DNA of 38,099 nucleotides from NCBI GenBank assembly GCA_035620975.1, contig DASPFV010000294.1:1-38099 (forward strand), read 5' to 3'. The translations under genes and the position numbers were made by a program. Under the pieces are notes generated by a model. That model saw nothing but the letters and a program-made list of their open reading frames with translations, was not told the DNA's origin and did not search any database. Origin of the DNA: DASPFV01 sp035620975 (lineage in GTDB: Bacteria > Acidobacteriota > Vicinamibacteria > Vicinamibacterales > 2-12-FULL-66-21). Positions 1-9,447 of this stretch are shown piece by piece (the first letter of the stretch is position 1; the number at the start of each line of letters is the position of its first letter).

Positions 1-125
1 TGGGACGTCGGCGTGCGGACTCGCTATTGACTTCGCGCCGGGGGGGACCGGGCAGACCCTGGTAACGTCAGCCGCCCGCTGCTTCAGTTCTCTCCAGTGG
101 ACTGCTGAACTCCCGGGAGGTTGGA

Positions 126-1205
126 ATGAAGCGCGCGAGCCTCGTGTTGCTGCTGGCCCTCGTGACCGCCACGGCGCCCTCCGCCGGCGGGCCTGACGAG
201 CTCGTTGTCATGACGCGGAACCAGTACCTGGGCGCCGATCTGTCGCCGATCCTGACGGCGACGACGGCCGCCGGTTTCATCGCCGCCGTCCAGACGGCCC
301 TCTCGGAGATTGCGGCGGCCGGGTTTCCCGAACGCGCGGAGGCGCTCGCGGACGAGATCGTGGAAAAGCGTCCGCACCTCGTCGGCCTGCAGGAGGTGTT
401 TCGCTTCACGATCAACGGCGTGACGGCCGCGCCGCCGTTCCGCGATCAGCTCGAGGACCTTCTCGCTGCGCTCGCGGCGCGCGGAGCCGGGTATTACGTC
501 GCGGCGGAAGTCAGGAACCTCGACATCACGATTCCGCTTCCCGGCGGCGGCGTCATCCAGGCCACCGACCGCGACATCGTGCTGGCGAGAGCAGACGTGA
601 CGACGTGGCCGGCCCCGGTTCCTGGGTGCCGCGCGTCGGTGGACGGCTGCAACTTCGGGATCGTCGCGACCCTGGACTCCCCGGTCGGGCCAATCGCGAT
701 CGAGCGTGGCTTCGTCGTCGTCGATGCCGTGGCCGCCGGACAGATGGTGCGCTTCGTGAACACGCACCTCGAGATCCCCGAGCTGCCGCGAGTCATCCAG
801 GCCGTCCAGGCGGCCGAGCTGATCGCCCGGCTGGGGGCTCTGGCCAATCCACTCGATCTGCCTGTCGTGATCGCAGGGGACATCAACTCCGCCCCGACCA
901 ACCTGCCCCTGGTCGTGGGGGACCAGATCATCGCGTCACCGTACGCGCAGCTGTTGCTTGCCGGGTACCTGGATGCCTGGCAGCTGCGCCCGGGAATGCC
1001 TCCAGGCTACACGTGCTGCCAGGCGAGCGATCTGCTGAACCTCGAGTCCGCGCTCTTCAAGCGCGTCGACGTGATCGTCACCAGCCGACAGCCATCGCAC
1101 GCCCACGCCAATATCGTCGGAGCGGACCCCGAGGATCGAACCGCGTCGGGACTCTGGCCGTCGGACCATGCCGGAGTGGTCGCCCGGTTCCACTTCGATC
1201 AATAG
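126..1205 (+). CDS. Secreted endonuclease/exonuclease/phosphatase-fold hydrolase
   Basis: A 359-residue protein with a Sec-type signal peptide (residues 1-21, KR then a Leu/Val/Ala core) followed by an endonuclease/exonuclease/phosphatase (DNase I-like) fold. The family's metal-dependent phosphoesterase motifs are visible in order: R31-N32-Q33, Q89-E90 (metal-binding Glu), N212-T-H214, G251-D252-I-N254, and S346-D347-H348 near the C terminus. The motifs are intact, so it is probably active outside the cytoplasm on a phosphodiester or phosphomonoester substrate; which one cannot be told. The ATG is preceded by a GGGAGG-type ribosome site. It stands alone and converges with the DinB gene downstream. 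Family assignment is firm; substrate is unknown. Confidence 0.85.
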   Translation: MKRASLVLLLALVTATAPSAGGPDELVVMTRNQYLGADLSPILTATTAAGFIAAVQTALSEIAAAGFPERAEALADEIVEKRPHLVGLQEVFRFTINGVTAAPPFRDQLEDLLAALAARGAGYYVAAEVRNLDITIPLPGGGVIQATDRDIVLARADVTTWPAPVPGCRASVDGCNFGIVATLDSPVGPIAIERGFVVVDAVAAGQMVRFVNTHLEIPELPRVIQAVQAAELIARLGALANPLDLPVVIAGDINSAPTNLPLVVGDQIIASPYAQLLLAGYLDAWQLRPGMPPGYTCCQASDLLNLESALFKRVDVIVTSRQPSHAHANIVGADPEDRTASGLWPSDHAGVVARFHFDQ

Positions 1206-1367
1206 CCGCCGACCGGGAGGCGTCTCACCGTCGAGACCTCCGGCCGGAGTCCTGACTCTCGCAATCACGGTGGCATAGGGTTGAAGCCAGGAACCGCACG
1301 CACCCGGCCGGCCGCAACTGTGGACCGTCAGCTGCGCAACCGTGAGCGGGCGTGATCCGGGGCAGGC

Positions 1368-1448
1368 AAAACGCGCCTGAAGCGTGACGGCCGCGCTGGG
1401 TTGGGGACCCAGCGCGGGTCGCGGACCGCGAGGCGGAAGGCGCGTTTT
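1368..1448. terminator. Nested inverted repeats between convergent genes, possible bidirectional terminator
   Basis: Two nested perfect inverted repeats lie between the stop codons of two convergent genes. The inner hairpin (1392-1401 with 1407-1416) has a 10-bp stem and a 5-nt loop. The outer arms (1368-1378 with 1438-1448) pair over 11 bp, and each carries an A4 or T4 run at its outer end, so a short U run would follow on either transcript. The position and symmetry suit a two-way terminator, but the U runs are only four long. Confidence 0.45.
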
Positions 1449-1450
1449 CC

Positions 1451-1954
1451 CTATCGCCGGCGCGGGATCGACAAGCTCTTCCAGTCGCTCGAACGGAGGT
1501 GCTTGGCGAGAAAGACGAGCTGGCCGACGTGCTGGGCATGGTGGATCAGCTGGCGGTCGAGGGCCTGGATCACGGAGAGCCGTTCGCCGCGAACGAGGAC
1601 GTCTTTCAGGAGATCCGCCGGAGTCAGCGCATCGAGCGTCGCGAAGAGGACGGCCCAGCCGCTCTCCCAGTCGGCCAGCACGGCCGCGCGGTCGGGCCGG
1701 TCGGGCAGCTCGAATTCGGCGTCACGGTTTCGCGTCGGTTTCTCGCCGTCGGTGGTGAGGAAATCGGTGAACCGGGACCGGAGGTTGCCGGCCATGTGCC
1801 GGGTGATCACGGCAAGGCTGTTCGCCTCGGGATCGAGCGACACGAGGAGATCGTCGTCGCTCACCTGTGCGAGCGCCCCCTCGGCCAGCGTCTTCATCCT
1901 CCGGAACTGATCGCGAACGTCCTGAAGGTACGCGGAAGCAACATCGGCAGCCAT
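1451..1954 (-). CDS. DinB-family protein (DUF1572 type)
   Basis: A 167-residue four-helix-bundle protein of the DinB/YfiT superfamily. Candidate metal-binding histidines are H53 and H138/H139/H142, the usual spread of the DinB His triad. The stretch around residues 58-81, with a TDFLTTDGEKP-like run, is what I associate with the DUF1572 branch. Members are metal-binding proteins, some acting as thiol-dependent transferases; the role here is unknown. A longer in-frame start at 1996 exists, but the ATG at 1954 gives the normal family length and drops a 14-residue leader without family character. It is probably monocistronic, and its end converges on the upstream hydrolase gene. Confidence 0.8.
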   Translation of the reverse strand: MAADVASAYLQDVRDQFRRMKTLAEGALAQVSDDDLLVSLDPEANSLAVITRHMAGNLRSRFTDFLTTDGEKPTRNRDAEFELPDRPDRAAVLADWESGWAVLFATLDALTPADLLKDVLVRGERLSVIQALDRQLIHHAQHVGQLVFLAKHLRSSDWKSLSIPRRR

Positions 1955-2062
1955 GGTGCCGGCCAGATTACCAGAAACCGTGCGCACCCAATGCACCTTC
2001 GCACTCCGTGCACCTTCGTCCCATCGAGAGGATCGCGCTGACCGTCGGTTCGGGCCAATGTT

Positions 2063-4468
2063 TCATTCCGCCCTCAACGCCACGAGGGGATCAACGCGGG
2101 TGGCGCGACGTACCGGCGCGTAGGTGGCCAGGAGCGCGACGAGGCAGAGCACGGCCGCCACGCCGAAGTATGTGGAAGGATCGGAGGCCGACACGTCGTA
2201 CAGCAGCCGCGACGTCAGCCGCGCGACAGCCGCGCCGCCAGCGAGCCCTATAATGCAGCCAGTCCCGAGCAGCACGAGCGTCTGGCGAATCACGAGGCGG
2301 CGGATGTCGGTGGGAACGGCTCCGAGCGCCATGCGGATTCCGATCTCCTGAACGCGCTGGCTGACCGAATACGAAATCACCCCATACAGTCCCGAGGCCG
2401 CCAGCGCGAGCGCGAGCACCGCGAACGAGACGAACATGCCCGTCAGGATCCGGCTGCTCGACATCTCGTCGTCGAACGCCTCCTCGGCGGTCCTGAGCTG
2501 GCTGACCGGGACGTCCGGATCCTGGGCCCGCAGCTCGGTGCGCGCCGCGCCGAGCAACGCGTCAGGGTTCTCCGCACGGGCCATGAGCGTCATCGCACGT
2601 TGAGGCACCTGATCGGCGGACGTGTAGATCTGCGGGTTCGTCCCCTTCAGGTCTGCGCGCCGCAGGTCGGCCGCCACCCCGATGACGGTCAGCCAGCCGC
2701 GCGTCTCGCGATCGATCGAGACCCGGCCGCCGAGCGCGCGCCGGGCGTCGCCCCAGTATCGTCGCGCCATTTCCTGGCTGACGACGGCGACCTGCGGCGC
2801 GGCGGCGGCATCGCCGGGCGCAAAGCCGCGGCCGGCGAGAATCGGGATGCCTGCGGCCGCAAAGAACTGCGACGTGGCGGTCGTCGCGACCGCCCAGGGA
2901 CGGTCGTCCGGGCGGGAAGGTGCAAAGCCATCCACCGCCAGCGCCACCGTGCTCTCGCCGCCCAGGACCGGGAGGCGGTCGACAGCAGCCACGGCGTGAA
3001 CGCCGGGCATCGCGCCGAGCCTCGCGATCACGCGATCGAAATAGTCCCGGACCGCGGAATCCGTCTCGTATCGCCACGCGGGCGCCTCCACTCTCATCGT
3101 CAGGACACCCGCGGGCTCGAAGCCCCAGTCGACGCGGTTGATCGCCACCATCGTTCGCACCAGCAGGGTGGACACGATGAGCAGCGTCATCGCGAGCGCG
3201 AGCTGGGACACGACGAGCGCCGCTCGGCTTCGGCGCCCGCGGCGGCCGCCGCCAACCCGGGACCCGCCCTCCTTCAGCATCTCGTTCACGCCGGCCCCGG
3301 ACGCGTGCAGCGCCGGAACCAGGCTGAAAAGCAGTGGTGTCAGAAGGGAGAGCGCGGCGGTGAAGAGCAGGACGTTGCGATCGATCACCACCAGCTCGAA
3401 GAACGGCTCGTAGGCGGCGGCCTTGATGACTGCCAGGCCGCCGTAGGCCACGGCGAGCCCGACGCCGCCACCGAGCAGCCCGACCAGCAGGCTCTCGGTC
3501 AGGAGCTGGCGAACCATTGTGGTCCGGCTGGCGCCCAATGCCGCGCGCACGGCCATCTCGCGGCGGCGGCCCGTGGCGCGCGCCAGCACGAGGTTGGCGA
3601 TGTTGGCGCACGCGATGAGCAGCACGAAGCACACCACGAGCATGAGGAGCCCGAGCACGATCCAGGTGTCGGATCCCGTCATGGCTTCGCTCGTCGGCGC
3701 GAGCCGCGCCGCCCATCCTGCATTGGTCGCGGGGTGATCCTGCTGCAGCCGCTGCGCCACGGCGGACATCTCGGCGGTTGCCTGCTCGAACGGCACGCCC
3801 GGCCGCAGCCGTGCGCTGACGCGGACGGTCCGCTCGTCTCGTGGCAGATCGGGATCGAGCGCAAGAGGCAGCCACACGTCGAGCAGGGAGAGATTCCCGA
3901 TCTCGATGTCCGGTGAGAGGACGCCGACGATCGTCGCCGGCGCGCCGTCGAGCATCATCGCCTCACCCACGATGCCCGGATCCCCGCCGAACTGGCGCTG
4001 CCAGAACCGGTGGCTCAGGACGACGACGGCCGGCGCACCCGGCAGGTCCTCGCCCTCGGCGAACCCGCGGCCCGCGGCGGTCCGGAGCCCCCACGTCTGG
4101 AACAGGTTCGCCGTCACACGGTTCGCCGACAGCATCTGGGCGTCGCCCCGCCCCGTCATCGTCGCGTTCCCCGGCCGTGTTCCGGCGATGGACGAGAACG
4201 AGGTGAGAGACTGCCGGTAGTCGAGCAGATCGGGGATCGACGAGGTTCCCCGCTCGACGCCCCGCTGGGGATTCACGCTGAACACGAACCCCAGCGTCTT
4301 CTGGTCGTGCACAGGAAGCGGACGGAGCAGCAGGACGTTCGTGAAGCTGAAGGTGACCGTGTTGGCGCCGATTGCCAGCGCCAGGGTAACGACGATGACG
4401 AGGGCGTAGCCGGGCCGATGCCGGACGATTCGAGCGCCGTAGGCGAGGTCGTGCACGAACGCGCGCAT
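2063..4468 (-). CDS. MacB/FtsX-type ABC transporter permease, duplicated (ADOP-like)
   Basis: An 801-residue membrane protein with two tandem MacB-periplasmic-core plus FtsX units. The first has an N-terminal transmembrane helix (about 22-46), a periplasmic domain and three helices (about 270-390). The second repeats the layout and ends in three helices (about 670-795) with the family's closing PVRRATRVDPLVALR-like sequence. This double-length form without its own ATPase is the acidobacterial duplicated orphan permease type. No ATPase or membrane-fusion gene is adjacent, so the partner must be elsewhere. The ATG at 4468 has AGGAG eight bases upstream; a GTG directly before it is an alternative. 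Substrate is unknown. It lies 122 nt downstream of the topoisomerase gene on the same strand. Confidence 0.85.
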   Translation of the reverse strand: MRAFVHDLAYGARIVRHRPGYALVIVVTLALAIGANTVTFSFTNVLLLRPLPVHDQKTLGFVFSVNPQRGVERGTSSIPDLLDYRQSLTSFSSIAGTRPGNATMTGRGDAQMLSANRVTANLFQTWGLRTAAGRGFAEGEDLPGAPAVVVLSHRFWQRQFGGDPGIVGEAMMLDGAPATIVGVLSPDIEIGNLSLLDVWLPLALDPDLPRDERTVRVSARLRPGVPFEQATAEMSAVAQRLQQDHPATNAGWAARLAPTSEAMTGSDTWIVLGLLMLVVCFVLLIACANIANLVLARATGRRREMAVRAALGASRTTMVRQLLTESLLVGLLGGGVGLAVAYGGLAVIKAAAYEPFFELVVIDRNVLLFTAALSLLTPLLFSLVPALHASGAGVNEMLKEGGSRVGGGRRGRRSRAALVVSQLALAMTLLIVSTLLVRTMVAINRVDWGFEPAGVLTMRVEAPAWRYETDSAVRDYFDRVIARLGAMPGVHAVAAVDRLPVLGGESTVALAVDGFAPSRPDDRPWAVATTATSQFFAAAGIPILAGRGFAPGDAAAAPQVAVVSQEMARRYWGDARRALGGRVSIDRETRGWLTVIGVAADLRRADLKGTNPQIYTSADQVPQRAMTLMARAENPDALLGAARTELRAQDPDVPVSQLRTAEEAFDDEMSSSRILTGMFVSFAVLALALAASGLYGVISYSVSQRVQEIGIRMALGAVPTDIRRLVIRQTLVLLGTGCIIGLAGGAAVARLTSRLLYDVSASDPSTYFGVAAVLCLVALLATYAPVRRATRVDPLVALRAE

Positions 4469-4590
4469 CACCCGTTCTCCTTTCCACGCAGCATGCGTTC
4501 AGCAGCCTGCACGGCCCGCGGCAGGGGCGGCTCGGCCGGGCGACCTGAGGGTTCTACGGCGCCCGGCGCCTCCCGGTTCCTCGGCTCTCC

Positions 4591-6975
4591 TTACTCCTGG
4601 GGCAGCGGGGGGGCTTCCGGGACCGGCCAGATCACCCGCGTGAACTGGCCGCGCTGCAGCAACTCGCGACCCTTGCCGCCGCGGCCCGTCACCTCGTACT
4701 TGGCGGTGCTGATCGTCTGCTCCGCGCCGCGGCTGGTTTCGACCGTGAGCAGGTCGCGATCGCCGGTCGAGGCGATGAACCCGAGCACGCGATCCGCCGG
4801 CGAGGTCAACTTGATCAGAATGACTCCCCGGCCGGGCCCGCCGAGGAAGTTCACCTCGTCCACGCGGCACAGAATCGCGCGGGCCTCGCGCGTGGCGGCG
4901 ATCAGGACCTCCTCCCCCGTGACGCGGGCGGCGCCCACCAGTTCGGCGCCGTCCGCCGCTCTGGCATACCGGCGGCCCGCCCGCGTACTCGGCTCGACGA
5001 ACGGCTCGAGGCTGAAGCGCATGCTGTATCCGTCGCTCGACACCGCCACGGCGTGCACGGGCGGCACGTCCCCCTCCTTGCGCGGCGCGAGGGTGCCGGC
5101 GACGCGCGGGTCGAGGCTCAACGCGCCGACGATGCGCTCGCCGTCCTTCAGCTTGAAGAACCGCTGCACGGGCTCGCCGTAGCCGCTCGACGCGGGGATG
5201 TCGGCGATGCGCGCCGTGTACGCCACGCCGAAGCTGCTGAAGAACACGACCGACGCGCGGGTGCTGCCCGGCAGGACGGCCAGAATCGCATCCCCCTCAC
5301 GGACCCGGGTCGTCGATACGTCCTTGACCTCCTTCTGGCGCTTGATCCAGCCATCGCGCGACACGAGCACGACGTTGTCCTCCTCGACGATGAAGTCTTC
5401 GGCCGTGTACTCGGACTCGCCTTCATCGCTCGAAATGGTCGTGCGGCGCGCATCGCCGTACCTCTTCTGAATCTCCTCGATCTCCACGCGCACCACCCCC
5501 CAGCGGCCGGGCTCGTCCTTCAGCAGGGCAGTGATCTGCCGGGCCCGCCGGCGCTTCTCTTCGAGCTCCTTCCGGATCAGGAGGATCTCGAGCCGCGCGA
5601 GCCGGTAGATCTTCAGCTCGAGAATCGCGTCGGTCTGCTCGGCGTCGAGCCCGAACCGCTTGATGATCTGCTGCGCGGCATCCGGCTTCCCCTCGGACTT
5701 CCGGACGATGCGGAGGATCTCGTCGAGCGCGTCGAAGACTTTTTCGAAGCCCTCGAGGATGTGCATGCGCCGCTTCAGGGCGGCCAGCTCGTGCTCGAGG
5801 CGCCTGGTCACCACGTCCAGGCGGAAGTGCAGGAAGTGCCACAGCATCGCGTGCAGATCGAGGCGCTCCGGCCGGCCGACCTCCGGGTTCTCGGTCGGGA
5901 TGAGGCAGGTCAGGTTGACGACGAAGCTGGTCTGGAGCGGCGTGTGCTTGAAGAGGTACGCCATGACCATCTTCTCGTCGGCGTCGCGCTTCAGCTCGAG
6001 GGCGATCCGCACGTCCTCCGTCGAGAGATCCTTGACGTCCACGAGGGGCGGCAGGCCGCGGCCCGCCGCGATCTCACCGATGCGCGCGACGAGCGCGCTC
6101 TTGTCGACCGTATAGGGGACGCTGGTGATGTAGATGGTCTTGCCGCCGCGCGTCACAGGGCCTTCCTCCCAGGTGGCCCGCAGCCGGATCGCGCCGGAAC
6201 CGGTCTTGTAGATCTGCTTCAGCTCCTCCGGAGAGTTCAGCATCTGCCCGCCGGTCGGGAAGTCTGGGCCCTTCACGTAGCGACAGAGCTGGACGCTGCT
6301 CAGATCCGGGTTGTCGAGGAGCTTCAGGAGCCCGGTGCAGATCTCGTTCAGGTTGTGCGGCGGGATGTTCGTGGCCATGCCGACGGCGATCCCCGTCGCG
6401 CCGTTGATCAGCAGGTTCGGAATCCGCGCGGGCAGCACGACCGGTTCGGTCTTCGTGCCGTCGTAGTTCGGCCGGAAGGGGACGGTCGACTGGTCGATCT
6501 CCGAGAGCATCTCGTCGCTGATGCGCGCGAGCCGGCATTCGGTATAGCGCATCGCCGCGGCCGGATCGCCGTCGAGCGAGCCGAAATTGCCCGAGCCGTC
6601 CACGAGCGGATACCGGAGCGAGAAGGGCTGGGCCATGCGGACGAGCGTCTCGTAGAGCGCCGCGTCGCCGTGCGGATGGTAGTTGCCCATCACGTCGCCG
6701 ACCACCTTCGCGCACTTGCGGTGCTTGGCGTCGGCCGTCAGGTTCTGCTGCCACATCGTGAAGAGGATGCGGCGCTGCACGGGCTTCAGCCCGTCGCGCA
6801 CGTCCGGCAGCGCGCGCGACGTGATGACCGAGAGCGCGTAGTTGAGATAGCGGACCTGCGCCGCCTCGTGCAGCGAGACCGCATCCGGCTCGCCACTCCC
6901 GCCCCCCCCACCCGCTTCCACCAGCGTCCCGCCATTCTCGTCGTCGAACAGCGACCGGTCTTTCTTCTTCGCCAA
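4591..6975 (-). CDS. DNA gyrase / topoisomerase IV subunit A
   Basis: A 794-residue type IIA topoisomerase A subunit, the strand-cleaving and rejoining half of an A2B2 enzyme. The N-terminal winged-helix/breakage domain contains the ALPDVRDGLKPVQRRIL signature (about 55-71), a PHGD motif (101-104) and the active-site Arg143-Tyr144 pair in AAMRYTE. A coiled-coil neck (about 400-500) and a beta-pinwheel C-terminal domain follow. A GRGGKG sequence at about 764-769, near the C terminus, recalls the gyrase GyrA box but is not in its usual position, so gyrase versus topo IV is undecided. The start is taken as TTG at 6975, because GGAGG precedes it and the longer ORF has no family similarity there. 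No B subunit is adjacent. Confidence 0.9.
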   Translation of the reverse strand: MAKKKDRSLFDDENGGTLVEAGGGGGSGEPDAVSLHEAAQVRYLNYALSVITSRALPDVRDGLKPVQRRILFTMWQQNLTADAKHRKCAKVVGDVMGNYHPHGDAALYETLVRMAQPFSLRYPLVDGSGNFGSLDGDPAAAMRYTECRLARISDEMLSEIDQSTVPFRPNYDGTKTEPVVLPARIPNLLINGATGIAVGMATNIPPHNLNEICTGLLKLLDNPDLSSVQLCRYVKGPDFPTGGQMLNSPEELKQIYKTGSGAIRLRATWEEGPVTRGGKTIYITSVPYTVDKSALVARIGEIAAGRGLPPLVDVKDLSTEDVRIALELKRDADEKMVMAYLFKHTPLQTSFVVNLTCLIPTENPEVGRPERLDLHAMLWHFLHFRLDVVTRRLEHELAALKRRMHILEGFEKVFDALDEILRIVRKSEGKPDAAQQIIKRFGLDAEQTDAILELKIYRLARLEILLIRKELEEKRRRARQITALLKDEPGRWGVVRVEIEEIQKRYGDARRTTISSDEGESEYTAEDFIVEEDNVVLVSRDGWIKRQKEVKDVSTTRVREGDAILAVLPGSTRASVVFFSSFGVAYTARIADIPASSGYGEPVQRFFKLKDGERIVGALSLDPRVAGTLAPRKEGDVPPVHAVAVSSDGYSMRFSLEPFVEPSTRAGRRYARAADGAELVGAARVTGEEVLIAATREARAILCRVDEVNFLGGPGRGVILIKLTSPADRVLGFIASTGDRDLLTVETSRGAEQTISTAKYEVTGRGGKGRELLQRGQFTRVIWPVPEAPPLPQE

Positions 6976-7156
6976 GGCACGGCCCTCCAGGCTCCAGACG
7001 GTTATCCTACGCGCAGACCACCCGGGCGGACCATTCGTCGATTGACCTTTGTCGCCCGGGCCGCATTCTGCCATCGTCTTCGCCGACCCGGGTCGTCCCG
7101 CCGGCAGCCGGACCAGACAACGCACGGGCGACCATCTGCGACCCGCGATATCGATC
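6976..7156. promoter_or_regulatory. Divergent intergenic region, topoisomerase and PhzF genes
   Basis: This 181-nt gap separates two divergently transcribed genes and must carry both promoters if each gene has its own. A TTGACC hexamer at 7042-7047 reads toward the PhzF gene, but no convincing -10 box lies 17 nt away. I see no operator-like palindrome or tandem repeat here. Confidence 0.35.
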
Positions 7157-8095
7157 ATGGACTACAGGTACGTTCACGTCGACGTCTTCACCGACCGCCA
7201 GTTCGAGGGCAATCAGCTCGCGGTGTTCCCGCAGCCGCAGGATTTGACGGCCGCCCAGATGCAGCGGATCGCGAACGAGATGGCGTTCTCCGAGAGCACG
7301 TTCATCCTCCCGGCCGAGGCCGGCGGGGACGTCCGGATGCGCATTTTCACGCCCGCTGACGAGCTGCCGATCGCGGGACACCCTACCATCGGAAGCACGT
7401 TCGCGCTGGCGGCCGAGGAGGTCATCGCACGCGGCCGCGAGCAGTTCGTGTTCGAGCTGGGGGTCGGGCCGGTCCCGGTCGCCCTCGAGTGGGGCGTGGA
7501 CGGCCTGGCGTTCGCGTGGATGACCCAGCCGCTCCCGACGTTCGGCGGGTCCGTCCGGGATCGCGCAGCCCTGGCTCGCGGCGTGGGGCTCGAGCCCGCG
7601 GATCTCGCAGGCGATCTCCCGGCGCAGGTCGTGTCCTGCGGCGTTCCGTTCCTCTTCGTCGCTCTCGCTGCCCGGGCAGCCGTGGACGCCGTGGCCATCG
7701 ACCGCAAAGCGCTCGCCCGGTGCTGCCGCGAGTCGGGGCTCGACGAGCTGCCGGTGTTCTTCTTCACCCCGGAACGCGGCGCCGGACCGGAGACGGTCTA
7801 CAGCAGGATGCTCGCGCCCGGGTTCGGCATCGCGGAAGATCCCGCAACCGGCGCCGCGAGCGGACCGCTCGGCTGCTACCTGCTGAGGCATGGACTCGTC
7901 GGAGCCGACCAGGCGGCCGCCGTTCTCAGCCTCCAGGGGGTGGCCATGGGACGGCCCAGCCGGATTCACATTTCGATCGACAGCCGCGCGGGCGAGATCA
8001 CGCGCGTCCGCGTCGGGGGCACGTCCGTGCTGGTGGGCGAAGGCGTGATCCGGCTCACTGAATCTCGTGACAGAGCGAGCAGTCCTGGGAGATGA
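7157..8095 (+). CDS. PhzF-family isomerase/epimerase-like protein
   Basis: A 312-residue member of the PhzF fold, a pseudo-dimer of two diaminopimelate-epimerase-like halves. The visible family signatures are GNQLAVF (18-24), the catalytic-Glu region NEMAFSESTF (40-49, with E46 as the presumed acid/base), GHPTIG in the first half, and DPATGAASGPLG in the second. No phenazine cluster is present, so the product is one of the many PhzF-like enzymes without known substrate. The start chosen (ATG 7157) begins directly with the conserved DYRYVHVDVF strand; its ribosome site is weak. The last 41 nt overlap the 3' end of the convergent NapC/NirT cytochrome gene. Confidence 0.88.
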   Translation: MDYRYVHVDVFTDRQFEGNQLAVFPQPQDLTAAQMQRIANEMAFSESTFILPAEAGGDVRMRIFTPADELPIAGHPTIGSTFALAAEEVIARGREQFVFELGVGPVPVALEWGVDGLAFAWMTQPLPTFGGSVRDRAALARGVGLEPADLAGDLPAQVVSCGVPFLFVALAARAAVDAVAIDRKALARCCRESGLDELPVFFFTPERGAGPETVYSRMLAPGFGIAEDPATGAASGPLGCYLLRHGLVGADQAAAVLSLQGVAMGRPSRIHISIDSRAGEITRVRVGGTSVLVGEGVIRLTESRDRASSPGR

Positions 8096-9428
8096 CCTTC
8101 CCGTCCTTCGTCCGGTGATTGTCGTCGTGGCAGCGGAAGCAGCCCGGTGAGTCGGTGTGTCCGATGTTGTTCGGGTGGGTTCCCCACGTGACGTGCATGC
8201 GCGGGAACACGTTCCGGCTGTACAGCCGCTGGGTCGCGGCAATGGCCCGGGCCAGATCCGGCTCTGCCACCACCGCGTCGTCGGACGGACTGGCCGAGTA
8301 GAAGGTCCTGAGGCGTGCGGCGATCTCCCCGAGTGCGGCCTCGCGATCCGCGTAGCTCCCCTTCAGGGCGTCCACGGCCTCGCGCCGGATGAAGGGCAGC
8401 GTGCGCGGCAGGTCCCCGGCGGCAATCGCGGCGTCGACGGCGCGTTCGGGCGAGGCCGAGAACGGATGGGTCGGCCGGTTGTGGCAGTCCACGCAGTCCA
8501 TCCGGCGCTGTTCGCCCCCGGCAATCGTCTCGGGGGTGACGCCCTCTGCGAAGTACTCGCGGATCTCGCCCTCCGGGGTCCGCAGCCGGACGTACGGGAT
8601 CTCCTGCCGCCGGCCGTCGGTCGACACATACTCGATCTCGTTCGCCGCGCTCACGTGCCAGTGAATGCCGGTGGCCTCCCCGGCTTCGCCGCCCCCGCCG
8701 ATGTGCACGCGCACCGTGAGCGCCGTCTCGGTCACGGCCTGGTCGTCGGCGTACTCGCGCCGGACGTTCAGCTTGTCGCCGTGGAACTTGTCCGGCCAGT
8801 GGCACTGCTCGCAGGTGTCGCGCGCAGGCCTCAGGTTGTGGACCGGCGAGGGAATCGGCCGCGAGTGCGTGTTGAACAGGACGGCCACGACCTGCCGTGC
8901 GCCCGAAATCTTCGCGCGGACGAACCACGGCGCGCCCGGGCCGATGTGGCACTGGACGCAGCGGACCCGCGAGTGCGGACCGTCCTCGTAGGCTGCGAAC
9001 TCCGGCTCCATCACCTCGTGGCAGACCTGTCCGCAGAACTCGGTCGAGTCCATGTATTCGACGCCACGATAGGCCGCGAGCGAGACGATCACGACGTTCA
9101 CGAGCGTCAGGAGCAGGACCGCGAACGTCACCCGCCGCGTCGCACGGTTGTTCAGATCGATCCTCGGCCATTCGCGCGGGGCGGCCCCGCGCGAGAGCCG
9201 CCGGCGCTCCAGCAGCATTCCGATGGGCATCAGCGCCAGGCCGCAGACGAAGAACGTCGGGATGACCAGGAAGAACACAATCCCCATGTAGGGATTGAGC
9301 TCGAGGCCCAGAAGATCCGCCAGGAAGGCCGTCAGGAAGAGCACCGCGCTGATGGTCACGACCGCCGCACCGGCGATCGTGAGGGGGTTCCGGGCGGTCC
9401 GCCTCAGCCCCTGTGCATATTCCGGCAT
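8055..9428 (-). CDS. Membrane multiheme cytochrome c, NapC/NirT family (six heme motifs)
   Basis: A 457-residue cytochrome with three N-terminal hydrophobic segments (about 18-41, 49-72 and 101-120), then a periplasmic NapC/NirT domain. Six heme sites are visible: C132-x3-C136-H137, and CxxCH at C157, C206, C312, C430 and C450. The first is CX3CH with a following Met (M140), the arrangement of the quinol-facing heme in some members of this family. Such proteins oxidise membrane quinol and pass electrons to periplasmic partners. It is the last gene of an apparent operon with a b-type cytochrome (19 nt upstream) and an 11-heme cytochrome. At least two heme sites lie beyond the usual four-heme core, so it is longer than classical NapC. 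No nitrate or nitrite reductase catalytic gene is adjacent. Confidence 0.88.
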   Translation of the reverse strand: MPEYAQGLRRTARNPLTIAGAAVVTISAVLFLTAFLADLLGLELNPYMGIVFFLVIPTFFVCGLALMPIGMLLERRRLSRGAAPREWPRIDLNNRATRRVTFAVLLLTLVNVVIVSLAAYRGVEYMDSTEFCGQVCHEVMEPEFAAYEDGPHSRVRCVQCHIGPGAPWFVRAKISGARQVVAVLFNTHSRPIPSPVHNLRPARDTCEQCHWPDKFHGDKLNVRREYADDQAVTETALTVRVHIGGGGEAGEATGIHWHVSAANEIEYVSTDGRRQEIPYVRLRTPEGEIREYFAEGVTPETIAGGEQRRMDCVDCHNRPTHPFSASPERAVDAAIAAGDLPRTLPFIRREAVDALKGSYADREAALGEIAARLRTFYSASPSDDAVVAEPDLARAIAATQRLYSRNVFPRMHVTWGTHPNNIGHTDSPGCFRCHDDNHRTKDGKVISQDCSLCHEIQ

Positions 9429-9447
9429 ATCGCTCCCTCTGCCGCGA

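Noticed and set aside
7042..7070. Sigma-70 promoter for the PhzF gene from TTGACC
   Set aside because: The hexamer 17 nt downstream (ATTCTG) is too far from a -10 consensus to call.
5053..7359. A 768-codon plus-strand frame over the topoisomerase gene
   Set aside because: It mirrors the GyrA/ParC gene, has no recognisable motif, and runs out of frame into the PhzF gene.
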